From NCBI GenBank assembly GCA_009842505.1, contig VYFG01000137.1, positions 1-36,213 of the forward strand: a DNA stretch of 36,213 bases, in the 5' to 3' direction. The notes beneath the pieces are model-generated. The model searched no databases. It was not told the origin of the DNA and saw nothing but the letters and a program-made list of their open reading frames with translations. The DNA is from Gammaproteobacteria bacterium (GTDB lineage: Bacteria > Pseudomonadota > Gammaproteobacteria > Arenicellales > Poriferihabitantaceae). Shown one piece after another: positions 25,597 to 33,368 of the stretch (the stretch's first letter is position 1; the number at the start of each line of letters is the position of its first letter). A program made the translations under genes and the position numbers.

Positions 25597-26109
25597 TCAG
25601 CCGGAACTGGCTTCAGGGCGCGACGCCGCGGTGTTTTCCGCATCCGTACGTGATCCGTCATCCTGCTCCCCGCCCCCGGCGGCATCCCCTTCCTTGCGCA
25701 GTTCGCCGAACGTCCGGTCCCACAGGCCTTCGAGATCGTATCGCTTGCGGGTTTCGCGCCGCATGATATGCACCACCACGTCGACGAAATCCACCAGCAC
25801 CCAGTCCCGCGCATCCTCGCCCTCGATGCCGATCTGGCGCCAACCCGCCCCGTGCATCTTCTCCAGCACCCTTTCTGCGAGCGTCTTGATATGCCGGTCC
25901 GAGGCGCCGGAGACCACGACCATGTAGTCGCAGATGTCGGTCAGGGCGGTCACGTCGAGAACGGCGATCTCCCGGCCCTTGGCCTCCTCGAGGGCATCAA
26001 GGACCAGGTCCCGCATGCGTTCGGCCTCGGCCCGACTGACTTCATCGGCGGGGGCGGTGTGATCGGGGGAGCGGACGGCGTTCTTCGGCCGGGAGCTTTT
26101 TTCCGTCAT
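25597..26109 (-). CDS. rsfS: Ribosomal silencing factor RsfS
   Basis: Binds ribosomal protein uL14 and blocks joining of the subunits when nutrients are scarce. The conserved core (about residues 29-135) shows VLDALEEAKGREIAVLDVTALTDICDYMVV and DWVLVDFVDVVVHIM. At 170 residues it is longer than E. coli RsfS (105) because of an N-terminal ~25-residue extension and a charged, low-complexity C-terminal tail (GGGEQDDGSRTDAEN). The start ATG overlaps the nadD stop (ATGA), so the two are coupled. rlmH starts 24 bases downstream. Confidence 0.95.
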   Translation of the reverse strand: MTEKSSRPKNAVRSPDHTAPADEVSRAEAERMRDLVLDALEEAKGREIAVLDVTALTDICDYMVVVSGASDRHIKTLAERVLEKMHGAGWRQIGIEGEDARDWVLVDFVDVVVHIMRRETRKRYDLEGLWDRTFGELRKEGDAAGGGEQDDGSRTDAENTAASRPEASSG

Positions 26110-26759
26110 GGGGTTCGTCGAGGATCGGGAGAGCGGGAATAGAGTCCGTGACGGCGTATGTATTCGTGCACACCGGCATGCAGCAGGTGGCGCACGTCCC
26201 TGCCCGCGCGCAGGTCGTCGCGGATCCGGGTGGCGGAGACATCCATCGGTGAGATCGCCATCAGGTGGATTCTACCAGCGGAATCCGGTCCCGGGGCGCC
26301 TTCCCCGGTGCGCCACCAGGACGGCAGCGGTTCCGGGGGCGTCCAGCCGGGCCGCACCATGGCGATCACCGCCACCTGCGCGAGCAGGTCTTCCCAGCGA
26401 TGCCAGCGGTCCAACCCGAGGACGGCATCGAGCCCGAGAATGAGGCTGAACCGGGTGCCGGGGAATTCCGCCTTGAGCTCCATCACCGTATCCATGGTGT
26501 AGCTGTGTCCATCCCGTTCAATTTCCCGGGCATCTTCGACCAGGCCGGTTTCGTCCGCCAGGGCGATGCGGACCATGTCGAGCCGCGCCGCTGCGGGGAC
26601 GCGGGGCTCATCGCGGTGTGGCGGGACGGCGGCAGGAATCACCCGGACCTCGTCCAGGAGGGCGGGCGCCACGATCTGCCGGACCGCACCGGTATGGCCG
26701 AGGTGGATGGGGTCGAAGGTGCCGCCGAAGATGCCGCAGTGGACTGGCCGGGTGGTCAA
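26106..26759 (-). CDS. nadD: Nicotinate-nucleotide adenylyltransferase NadD
   Basis: Converts nicotinate mononucleotide and ATP to deamido-NAD in NAD synthesis. The protein starts at a TTG at 26759, supported by AGGAA about eight bases upstream and by length (217 residues; E. coli 213). Longer readings run into the preceding gene and show no similarity. Motifs: GIFGGTFDPIHLGH (nucleotide-binding HxGH), LGLDAVLGLDRWHRWEDLL in the middle, and the C-terminal SPMDVSATRIRDDLRAGRD (SxTxxR). It is 17 bases downstream of the thioredoxin-like gene and overlaps rsfS by four bases. Confidence 0.94.
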   Translation of the reverse strand: MTTRPVHCGIFGGTFDPIHLGHTGAVRQIVAPALLDEVRVIPAAVPPHRDEPRVPAAARLDMVRIALADETGLVEDAREIERDGHSYTMDTVMELKAEFPGTRFSLILGLDAVLGLDRWHRWEDLLAQVAVIAMVRPGWTPPEPLPSWWRTGEGAPGPDSAGRIHLMAISPMDVSATRIRDDLRAGRDVRHLLHAGVHEYIRRHGLYSRSPDPRRTP

Positions 26760-26776
26760 CGATGTTTCCTGCCTGC

Positions 26777-27298
26777 CTATTCTTCCAGCAGGATTCGCAC
26801 CAGGCGCAGGCTGTCGCTGCTGTTCCAGTCCCGGGGGCCCACCATGGTGGCGGCGAGCCGGCCTTTCTTGTCGATCAGGGCGGAGGTGGGCATGGCGTTC
26901 ACGTTCCACGCCCGGGCCACGCCGCGCTCGGCGCGAAGCAGGATGGGGAATTCGAGATCCGTCCTGAATTGCCGGAGAAAGTCGCGCACCTGCCGCGGCT
27001 CCTCGCCGACGTTGAGCGCCAGGATCTCGAAGGGCTCACCGGCAAGCGTGTCCTTGAGCGCCTGCATCGTGGACAGCTCCGCCACGCAGGGTGGGCACCA
27101 GGTCGCCCAGAAGTTCACCAGCAGCACATGGTCGCCGTAGTCCGCCAGGGAGACATTGCTGCCGGTCAGGGCCTCTAGGGTGAACGGCTGCGCCGCGCGC
27201 CGGAGTTCCGCGGCGCTTCCCGGCACGGTGAGCAGAACGGCGAGCAGCAGGCCGGCCGCGGAAGCCGTGACGTGCCTGGTCAGGGACCGGATCCGCAT
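26777..27298 (-). CDS. TlpA-family periplasmic thioredoxin-like protein
   Basis: A 173-residue exported thiol-disulfide oxidoreductase. The signal peptide (about 1-30) has the basic start MRIRSLTRH, a hydrophobic AGLLLAVLLTV core and a probable cleavage after GSAA. The thioredoxin fold carries LVNFWATWCPPCVAEL with the active-site CPPC (C68, C71) and the cis-proline in NAMPTSALID. TlpA/ResA-type proteins reduce apocytochrome or cuproprotein thiols; which one applies here is unknown, although a cytochrome c5 gene lies in the same broad run. It follows the CopD-like gene after two bases and precedes nadD. Confidence 0.9.
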   Translation of the reverse strand: MRIRSLTRHVTASAAGLLLAVLLTVPGSAAELRRAAQPFTLEALTGSNVSLADYGDHVLLVNFWATWCPPCVAELSTMQALKDTLAGEPFEILALNVGEEPRQVRDFLRQFRTDLEFPILLRAERGVARAWNVNAMPTSALIDKKGRLAATMVGPRDWNSSDSLRLVRILLEE

Positions 27299-27300
27299 GC

Positions 27301-27756
27301 CTACCAGGACCGGAAAGCCGTGGCGAGACAGATCACGATGATGCCGAGAACCAGGTTGGTTCCCACGAGCTTGCGGATGGTCCCGAGTGCGAAGGCCGCA
27401 ACCTTGTGGTTTTCCTCCTCCACGCCCCGGCAGAGATGGCGGAACGGCGCCAGGAGAAGGAACTTGTAGATCCCGGTCATGATCACGGCAATTCCCAGCA
27501 TACCCCAGACATGATAACCGATCTGGCCGAACCCGCCCAAGACGTGGATCAGGTAAAAGCCAGAAAGGAAAAGGAGGATGATGGCAAGGGTTACCCAGGG
27601 GAAGAACTTTCTGAACACGCCCACCCAGATCTGCAGGCGCTCGGCCGGCTCGCGGCCGCCAAGGACCGGCCTCAGACACATGTAGGCGAAGAACATTCCG
27701 CCGACCCACACCACCGCGGATAGGACGTGCAGGGCCAGCGCAACGGGATACAGCAT
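27301..27756 (-). CDS. CopD-like integral membrane protein
   Basis: A 151-residue protein with four predicted membrane helices (about 2-24, 50-72, 80-102 and 126-147). The first contains ALHVLSAVVWVGGMFFAY, whose histidine and WVGGMFF match the CopD/HemJ-like family, in which histidines in helices bind haem or copper. A charged loop HLCRGVEEENHKVAAFALGTIRK precedes the last helix. It lies two bases upstream of the TlpA-like gene and is probably co-transcribed with it. The pairing of a thioredoxin-like and a CopD-like protein suggests copper or haem handling, but that is inference. Confidence 0.75.
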   Translation of the reverse strand: MLYPVALALHVLSAVVWVGGMFFAYMCLRPVLGGREPAERLQIWVGVFRKFFPWVTLAIILLFLSGFYLIHVLGGFGQIGYHVWGMLGIAVIMTGIYKFLLLAPFRHLCRGVEEENHKVAAFALGTIRKLVGTNLVLGIIVICLATAFRSW

Positions 27757-27802
27757 GAATCTACTCCCTCGATATCAGGTCACCGTGGACCCTGGAACCA
27801 GG

Positions 27803-28291
27803 TCAGCTCCGGGTCTTCGTGACGGTGAAATCCCAGCCAATGGTACCCGAGATCGCGGGCTCCCCCAAGTAGACCGTGACGCTGAAGTCACGGGCCTGCC
27901 CCGCCGGAATCCGCAGGTTGACCTGTTCGTCTGTCTGGCCCACGGACTGGCAGCCCGTGTCATCGCAGTCCTGCATCACGATGCTGAGCACCACCTCCTT
28001 GAGTTCCACGCTGGCATGGTTGTTCTTGATGCGCCCGGTAAGGCGGTAGGCGCCGCCGTAGGCGGGCATGCCGGCGGTGTTTTCCACCGTGACGTTCTCC
28101 GGGCCGATTTGCGCCTTCCGGATTGCGGCGTCGTCCTGGCCAAGGAAAACCACTCCCGCGACGACCACCACCAGCGCCGCGAAGATGCCGAAGGCGAGCT
28201 TCGGGTAGCGGCCCGACAGGAGAAAGAGCGCGATCACGACGATGGCGAGCAGGGCCCATTGCATGGCGAGTTTTCCCGAAGATGTATGCAT
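27803..28291 (-). CDS. Membrane-anchored protein with beta-rich periplasmic domain, unknown function
   Basis: I do not recognise the protein with certainty. From ATG 28291 it has 162 residues. ATG 28264 (153 residues) is an alternative with a better ribosome site (GGGAAAA). Two hydrophobic stretches near the N-terminus (WALLAIVVIALFLLSG and FGIFAALVVVVAGVVFL) form a hairpin or a double anchor. The remaining ~100 residues are strand-rich (YRLTGRIKNNHASVELKEVVLSI, then DFSVTVYLGEPAISGTIGWDFTV), resembling an FxLYD-type Ig-like domain. Two cysteines in DCDDTGC could form a disulfide. It is upstream of the CopD-like and TlpA-like genes on the same strand (46-base gap) and divergent from the nitroreductase gene. 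Confidence 0.65.
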   Translation of the reverse strand: MHTSSGKLAMQWALLAIVVIALFLLSGRYPKLAFGIFAALVVVVAGVVFLGQDDAAIRKAQIGPENVTVENTAGMPAYGGAYRLTGRIKNNHASVELKEVVLSIVMQDCDDTGCQSVGQTDEQVNLRIPAGQARDFSVTVYLGEPAISGTIGWDFTVTKTRS

Positions 28292-28437
28292 GTGAACATA
28301 ATGGTTGCGGGCGGGGGAATCAATATTCCCTGCACCGCCCCGGACGGGGAGCACGGGCGCCCGGACACGTTTTGCCGGCAGCGGACGGACGCAATGTGGT
28401 TTAATGGTTCCCTCCACCACCGGTTGCAAAGAGTGAG

Positions 28438-29268
28438 ATGACCATTCAACAAAGCCACGAGGCCCGGTTCGGTGCCGGCCTTGATGATGAACATGCGGCC
28501 GCATTCAATCCGGCCATCGGGCGCATGCTGGACCACCGGAGCTGCAGGCTGTTTGAGGTAGAACCGGTGCCGGACAACCTGCTGCATGCCGTGCTGTCCG
28601 CGGCCTTTTCCGCGCCGTCCAAGTCAGACCTGCAGCAGCGCAGCGTGATCCGTGTCCGTAACCGGGAAAAGCTCCGGCGCATTTCCCGGTATTCACCGGC
28701 CATCGGGTGGATCTCGCAGGCGCCGGTCTTCCTGGTATGGTGCGGCGACAGCCGGCGTATCCGGAGGCTGGCGGAACACCGCGGCCATCCGTTCGCCAAC
28801 GACCACCTCGATGCCTTCATGAATGCCGCGGTGGACACCGGTCTCGCCATGCAGGCGTTCATCACCGCCGCGGAGGCGGCCGGGCTCGGCTGCTGCCCGG
28901 TGAGCGAGGTGCGGAACCGGGTCTTCGATCTTTCCCGGGAACTCGAGCTGCCGGCGCATGTATTTCCGGTTGCGGGGATGGCGGTGGGATGGCCCGCCGA
29001 GACGTCGCCCGTCAGCATGCGCCTGCCCCTGGCAGTGACCGTGCACGAGGAAACCTACGATGACGAGGACCTGCCGGCGCAGGTGGCGGCATATGACCGG
29101 CGGCGGGAGTCGGTGGACCGGACACCGGACCACGCGCAGTTCATGGCGGACCGCTTCGGGGTGTCGGAGGACTATGGCTGGTCGGAACGAAGGACCCGGC
29201 AATACGCGGTGCCCGCACGGACCGATTTCGGCAGGTATGTCAGGGAGCAGGGCTTTTGCCTGGACTGA
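28438..29268 (+). CDS. Nitroreductase-family flavoprotein
   Basis: A 276-residue FMN-dependent NAD(P)H oxidoreductase of the NfrA/FRase-I branch. Visible elements: the N-terminal MLDHRSCRLFEVEPVP with the FMN-binding R-S-x-R, FSAPSKSDLQQRSVIRV, the dimer-interface helix around DTGLAMQAFITAAEAAGLGCCPVSEVRN, and FPVAGMAVGWPAE with a C-terminal region for nucleotide binding. Such enzymes reduce nitro compounds, quinones or flavins; the physiological substrate is not evident. The start ATG at 28438 lies 147 bases from the divergent membrane-protein gene. It is followed by the carbonic-anhydrase gene 104 bases downstream. Confidence 0.88.
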   Translation: MTIQQSHEARFGAGLDDEHAAAFNPAIGRMLDHRSCRLFEVEPVPDNLLHAVLSAAFSAPSKSDLQQRSVIRVRNREKLRRISRYSPAIGWISQAPVFLVWCGDSRRIRRLAEHRGHPFANDHLDAFMNAAVDTGLAMQAFITAAEAAGLGCCPVSEVRNRVFDLSRELELPAHVFPVAGMAVGWPAETSPVSMRLPLAVTVHEETYDDEDLPAQVAAYDRRRESVDRTPDHAQFMADRFGVSEDYGWSERRTRQYAVPARTDFGRYVREQGFCLD

Positions 29269-29372
29269 CGGGCCGCCCGCCCTGCGTGTTACGGGCAAAT
29301 AGAGCTGCCCGGCGTCCCGCGGAGGGGCTCGAGGCAGTAGAATATCCCGACACCACCACCAACTGACCCTGG

Positions 29373-29993
29373 ATGACCACCGCCCTGGAAGCCATCGAAC
29401 GACTGAAGGAAGGCAACCGGCGTTTCGTGGCCGGCCGCCGGCGGAGCGGTGCCGTCAGCCCGAACCGGCGCATGCGGCTCACCGACGGCCAGAACCCTTT
29501 CGCCGCCATCCTCGGCTGTTCCGATTCGCGGGTGCCGGCGGAGTTGGTGTTCGACCAGGGGCTTGGCGACCTCTTCGTCGTTCGCGTGGCTGGCAACGTG
29601 GCGGCGCCGTCCCAGGTGGGCAGCGTGGAGTTCGCCGCCGACAAGTTCGGCATCGAGCTGGTGGTGGTGCTGGGACACACCCGGTGCGGCGCCATCGAGG
29701 CCACGCTGAAGGATCTCGACCATTCCGCCGGTAACCCCTCGGCGAACCTGGGAGCCATCCTGAACCGGATTCGCCCGGCGGTGCGGTCGCTGCCGGACAC
29801 GGACCCGGATGCCGATCACGACACGCTCGTCCGGCAAGCGGTGCGGGCCAATGTCCGGGCCCAGGTGGCCGTTCTCACCCAGGGCTCGGAAATACTCGGA
29901 CGGCTCGTCGAGACGGGCCGGCTCACGGTGGTGGGCGCCGAGTACGATCTCGCCACCGGCGAGGTGGAATTCCTTGACGGGGCCGGGGATTGA
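29373..29993 (+). CDS. Beta-class carbonic anhydrase
   Basis: Zinc enzyme interconverting CO2 and bicarbonate. It has 206 residues. The zinc ligands are C49 (GCSDSR), H102 and C105 (GHTRCGA), with the D51-R53 dyad of the catalytic site. Other family segments are NPFAAILGCSDSRVPAELVF and GDLFVVRVAGNVAAP. There is no signal peptide, so it acts in the cytoplasm. It follows the nitroreductase-type gene on the same strand and converges on the four-gene operon with a 171-base gap. Confidence 0.94.
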   Translation: MTTALEAIERLKEGNRRFVAGRRRSGAVSPNRRMRLTDGQNPFAAILGCSDSRVPAELVFDQGLGDLFVVRVAGNVAAPSQVGSVEFAADKFGIELVVVLGHTRCGAIEATLKDLDHSAGNPSANLGAILNRIRPAVRSLPDTDPDADHDTLVRQAVRANVRAQVAVLTQGSEILGRLVETGRLTVVGAEYDLATGEVEFLDGAGD

Positions 29994-30110
29994 CGGTGGA
30001 AGCCCGCTGGCGCGGACTTGGGCAAATGTACCCCGCCGCGTCCATCAGCACGATCTTCCGGCCCGCCGCAGCTATCGGGATCATCCTGCCGGAGGTCGTG
30101 TAACCGGGCG

Positions 30111-30128
30111 GTTTCCGCGTCCGGAAAC
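30111..30128. terminator. Stem-loop between convergent genes, possible terminator
   Basis: GTTTCCG (30111-30117) pairs with CGGAAAC (30122-30128) around CGTC. It lies 36 bases after the minus-strand operon stop and 118 after the carbonic anhydrase stop. The perfect 7-bp stem with a 4-base loop suits a terminator, but neither side has a clear T-tract. Confidence 0.35.
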
Positions 30129-30164
30129 CTGCGATTGTGATTGTCGATCCGGACGCTGGACCCG

Positions 30165-31277
30165 TCAGGCGAAGGGCAGGGCCGAAATCTCGCCCGCACG
30201 GGTGGCGCCGTCCTTGCTGTGCACGGTCACCGGCTGACCCGCATCCCAGAATTCCCTGTCGATCAGCGACAGGCCGACATTCCGTCTCAGCCGCGGTGAC
30301 CAGATGGCGCTCGTGATCTGGCCAACCTGCCGGTCGCCCACATTGACCGGCCAGGGTTCGGCGCAGGTGGGGCAGGGGCCGCCATCGAAAAGGACGCCGC
30401 GGATCTGGCGCTCCGCTCCATTCTCGGAGAACTTTTGCAAGGCGTTGCGGCCGAGATAGTCGACCGCTCCGTTCAGGCTGCAGAATTTCCCCATGCCGAT
30501 TTCGAAAGGATTCTGTTCACGTGTCATTTCGTTGCCGTATGACAGGATCCCACCCTCGATGCGATCGATCAGATTGGGGTAGCCGGGGGCAATGCCGTAG
30601 GGCTGTCCGGCCTGACAGACGGCGTCCCAGAGGGCGGCGCCCAGGCGTCCGCCATTCAGGTAGATTTCGAAGCCGCCCTGCCGGGAGTACCCGGATCGTG
30701 CGATCAGTTGCCGCGTACCGGTAAAGTCGACCCAGTCGAACTTGAAAAACCCGATCTCGCGGACATGGCCGCCGAACAGGTCGCAAAGCAGGGTCTCGGC
30801 TTTCGGCCCCTGCACGGCCAGAGGGGACACGTCCGGCTCGTCGACGGTCACGTCAAGCCCGCACCCGAGCGCAAGCCCCTTGGCGAAAAGCAGCAGATCG
30901 GAATCCGCGGCCGACAGCCAGAACCGGTCGTCTGCCAGTTTCAGCAGAACCGGGTCATTGATCATGCCACCCGTTTCATCCGTGATCGGGACATAGAGAC
31001 AATCCCCGGTCCTTGCTCGCGAGATGTCGCGCGGGGTCATCCACTGGACCAGCCTCGCGGCATCGCGGCCCGCAATCTGCACCTGGCGCTGGCAGGCGAC
31101 ATCCCAGATCTGCACGTGCTCGCGAAGGTGCCAATAGTCCTCTTCGACCGGGCGGCCGTAGGCCTTGGGCAGAAGCATGTGGTTGACCACGGAAAAGCCG
31201 GTGACGCCGGCGGCCTCGGCAGAGGCCGTGTAGGGGGTGCGGCGCAATCGGCGGGAAAAGTTCAGCCCGTCAGCCAT
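30165..31277 (-). CDS. DmdA-like GcvT-family tetrahydrofolate methyltransferase
   Basis: A 370-residue protein that resembles the DMSP demethylase DmdA (369 residues) along its length: SRRLRRTPYT at the start, HVQIWDVACQRQVQIAG, MTPRDISRA, INDPVLLKLADDRFWLS, DVSPLAVQGPKAE, ARSGYSRQGGFEIYLNG, RIEGGILSYGNEMT, NPFEIGMGKFCSLN. The family transfers methyl or methylene groups to tetrahydrofolate. DmdA itself removes an S-methyl from dimethylsulfoniopropionate. The C-terminal domain contains a CPTCAE segment that I do not recall from DmdA. The close resemblance puts it in or near the DmdA clade, but the operon partners (hydroxy-acid oxidase, ThDP enzyme, HIUase-like) are not those of DMSP catabolism, so a different methylated substrate is likely. 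The start overlaps the upstream gene by 8 bases. Confidence 0.82.
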   Translation of the reverse strand: MADGLNFSRRLRRTPYTASAEAAGVTGFSVVNHMLLPKAYGRPVEEDYWHLREHVQIWDVACQRQVQIAGRDAARLVQWMTPRDISRARTGDCLYVPITDETGGMINDPVLLKLADDRFWLSAADSDLLLFAKGLALGCGLDVTVDEPDVSPLAVQGPKAETLLCDLFGGHVREIGFFKFDWVDFTGTRQLIARSGYSRQGGFEIYLNGGRLGAALWDAVCQAGQPYGIAPGYPNLIDRIEGGILSYGNEMTREQNPFEIGMGKFCSLNGAVDYLGRNALQKFSENGAERQIRGVLFDGGPCPTCAEPWPVNVGDRQVGQITSAIWSPRLRRNVGLSLIDREFWDAGQPVTVHSKDGATRAGEISALPFA

Positions 31278-31620
31278 GCTCGGTGGAACTCCACAGGGAG
31301 TAGCCGTGCGGTGACAGGATCAGGGGAATGTGATAGCGCCCCTCCGGGTCGGGCATGGAGAAACGGATGACAATCTCGTCCATGATGCGGGCGCCGTGGG
31401 TGCCATGGACCCGGCCCTGCCAATAGGTGCCGGTCTGAAAGACCAGCTCGTAGCGCCCCTCCGGGTCGGGCGCGGCAACCTCCTGGGTCAGGCGTCCGCC
31501 GTCGTCCATCCTGGTGTCGAAGACCGTCCGCCCTGTGGCCAGATCGACCAGCCGCACCGCGATGCCGCCCGCGTGGCTGCCGTCGACGCCATTGAGCGTA
31601 TGGGAAGACACCGTCGCCAT
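31270..31620 (-). CDS. 5-Hydroxyisourate hydrolase-like (transthyretin-family) protein, altered C-terminus
   Basis: A 116-residue transthyretin-like protein. HIUases open the 5-hydroxyisourate ring in urate breakdown. The residues equivalent to the catalytic His and Arg are present: SSHTLNG near the N-terminus, DDGGRLTQ, and RYHIPLILSPHGYS near the C-terminus. The signature ending of true HIUases, YRGS, is replaced here by LWSST followed by EHG. The tetramer-channel serine may thus be changed, and specificity probably is. ATG 31620 overlaps the stop of the ThDP-enzyme gene by one base (TAATG), and its end overlaps the DmdA-like gene: strong translational coupling. No other urate genes are near. 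It could act on another cyclic amide or lactone. Confidence 0.82.
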   Translation of the reverse strand: MATVSSHTLNGVDGSHAGGIAVRLVDLATGRTVFDTRMDDGGRLTQEVAAPDPEGRYELVFQTGTYWQGRVHGTHGARIMDEIVIRFSMPDPEGRYHIPLILSPHGYSLWSSTEHG

Positions 31621-33350
31621 TATTCGATCGACGCCTTGTCGCGCTTGTCCGATGTTGCCGCGACGATGGGAGAAATCACGCCGCGGCACTTGACGTTCAC
31701 ACAGGCCGTTTTGCCGGACGCCATCGCGCGCCGCAGAGCGGGGCGCAGCGCTGCGCGCGTCTCCACCAGTTCGCCATGTCCGCCAAGTCCCTCGAACATC
31801 GTGTGAAACGGGATATCGCGGAAGTCGGTGGCAAAGTGACTGCCATTGGCGAAGAGGCGCTCCTGTTGCTGGCTGATGCAGTCGAGGCCGCCGTTGTTGT
31901 CGACGACCACGGTGATCGGCAGCCCCTCCTGGAACGCCGCCTCGATCGACAGCCCGCCCGACAGGAAAGCCCCGTCGCCGGAGACCACCACGACGTTGCT
32001 GTCCGGATGCGTGGCCTTGGCTGCGATGCCGAAACTGACCCCGACCCCCAGCAGCGAATAGTTGCCGGGGTGCATGATGCCGGCCAGTTTCTGTCCGCGC
32101 CAGCCGGCCATGTTCACGGCGATCTCATTCCAGAAATGCGTGTTGCCGCCGTCGAAGACCAGCCAGTCGTCATCGTTCATCTCGGCCTGCACATCAAGCC
32201 CCAGCTGCAGGGGATGCATGTTGCCGCCCGCCGCCTCGTCCCGGGCGGTTTCCGCCGCAATGTGCGCCTCCCACTCGGCAACCCATGCGGCGCGGCGTTC
32301 CCTTTGCAGATCGAACCAGGACTCCCAGGTCCGGCCGATGCCGGAGAGCGCGTCCAGAAACGCGCCGGGGTCCGACAGCAGCACCTCGTCCGCGGCATAG
32401 TTGTTATCCAGTTCCTCGGACGAGCCGTTCACGCAGACCAGCGTGGTTTCCCTGGGGAAAAAAGGCGGATTGCCGAAGTTCATCTGGTTGTCGAGCCGCC
32501 CGCCCACCATCACCACGACGTCGGCCTCGTGAATGGCGGTTTTCGACGGGTGGTACTGGTGGAAGTCGGCAAGCCCCATGTAGGCCTCGCATTCCTCGCC
32601 GAGCAGCTTGGCGTGGTAGGGCACATTGAAGACGGGCATGCGCAGGGTGCGGCCCATGGCTTCCAGTTTTTCCTCGGTGCCCGACCACCAGATCCCGTGC
32701 CCGCCGATCACGATCGGGCGTTCGGCTTTGCGGATGATGCCGAGCAGGCGGGCGAGCCCGGACGGATCGGGCCAGACACGCGGGGCCGGGCGCGCGCTGC
32801 GTGTCCAGGGCCGTTCGTCGCGGCCCGCATCCGCGTCGAAGGACGAAAACATGATGTCGACCGGCAGGCTGATATGCACCGGCCCCGGATAGCCGGTGGT
32901 CGCCGCCTGCCATGCCCGGTCGACGAATTCACCGATGCGCTCGCCATCGGTGACCTGAACGGAATACTTCACCAGTGGCGCGGCGATCGCCACATCGTCG
33001 ATTTCCTTGAATCCGCCCGCGCCCTGCCGCTTGAGCGTCGAGGAGCCGGTGACGAAGATCACCGGGGAGCGCTCGCCGCCGGCTTCGAGCATTGCGGGCA
33101 CGGCATTTGCGAACCCCTCGGGCCCGACCAGGCAGACCGTGGGCTTGCGGGTGATCCGCGTGTACCCGTCGGCCAGGTGTCCCGCGACCTGTTCGTGGGG
33201 GCAGTTGATCACCGGTATCCGGCATTCCATGAACCCCTCGAGTGCCGGATTGCAGAATCCGCCCGCCAGGGTAAAGGCGTGGTCCACCCCCTTTTCCTTC
33301 AGCGCGCAGGCCAGCAGGGCGCCGCCGCGGATTCGGTTGTCCTGCCCCAT
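31620..33350 (-). CDS. Thiamine-diphosphate-dependent enzyme (acetolactate synthase-like)
   Basis: A 576-residue member of the POX/AHAS/2-hydroxyacyl-CoA lyase superfamily. The pyrimidine-binding domain has the cofactor-activating glutamate in CPHEQ (E53) and GGFCNPALEGF. The central domain (about 190-340) carries VIGGHGIWWSG. The C-terminal pyrophosphate domain has GDGAFLSGG followed by VVVDNNGG, the usual GDG...NN magnesium motif. These enzymes decarboxylate, cleave or ligate alpha-keto acids or their CoA esters. No ilvN-type regulatory subunit is nearby, so branched-chain synthesis is unlikely. Directly upstream (18 bases) is an alpha-hydroxy-acid oxidase, so the natural reading is oxidation to a keto acid and ThDP cleavage, as MdlB and MdlC do for mandelate. 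The substrate is unknown. Confidence 0.85.
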   Translation of the reverse strand: MGQDNRIRGGALLACALKEKGVDHAFTLAGGFCNPALEGFMECRIPVINCPHEQVAGHLADGYTRITRKPTVCLVGPEGFANAVPAMLEAGGERSPVIFVTGSSTLKRQGAGGFKEIDDVAIAAPLVKYSVQVTDGERIGEFVDRAWQAATTGYPGPVHISLPVDIMFSSFDADAGRDERPWTRSARPAPRVWPDPSGLARLLGIIRKAERPIVIGGHGIWWSGTEEKLEAMGRTLRMPVFNVPYHAKLLGEECEAYMGLADFHQYHPSKTAIHEADVVVMVGGRLDNQMNFGNPPFFPRETTLVCVNGSSEELDNNYAADEVLLSDPGAFLDALSGIGRTWESWFDLQRERRAAWVAEWEAHIAAETARDEAAGGNMHPLQLGLDVQAEMNDDDWLVFDGGNTHFWNEIAVNMAGWRGQKLAGIMHPGNYSLLGVGVSFGIAAKATHPDSNVVVVSGDGAFLSGGLSIEAAFQEGLPITVVVDNNGGLDCISQQQERLFANGSHFATDFRDIPFHTMFEGLGGHGELVETRAALRPALRRAMASGKTACVNVKCRGVISPIVAATSDKRDKASIE

Positions 33351-33368
33351 GTTGCGAATGGTCTCCTT

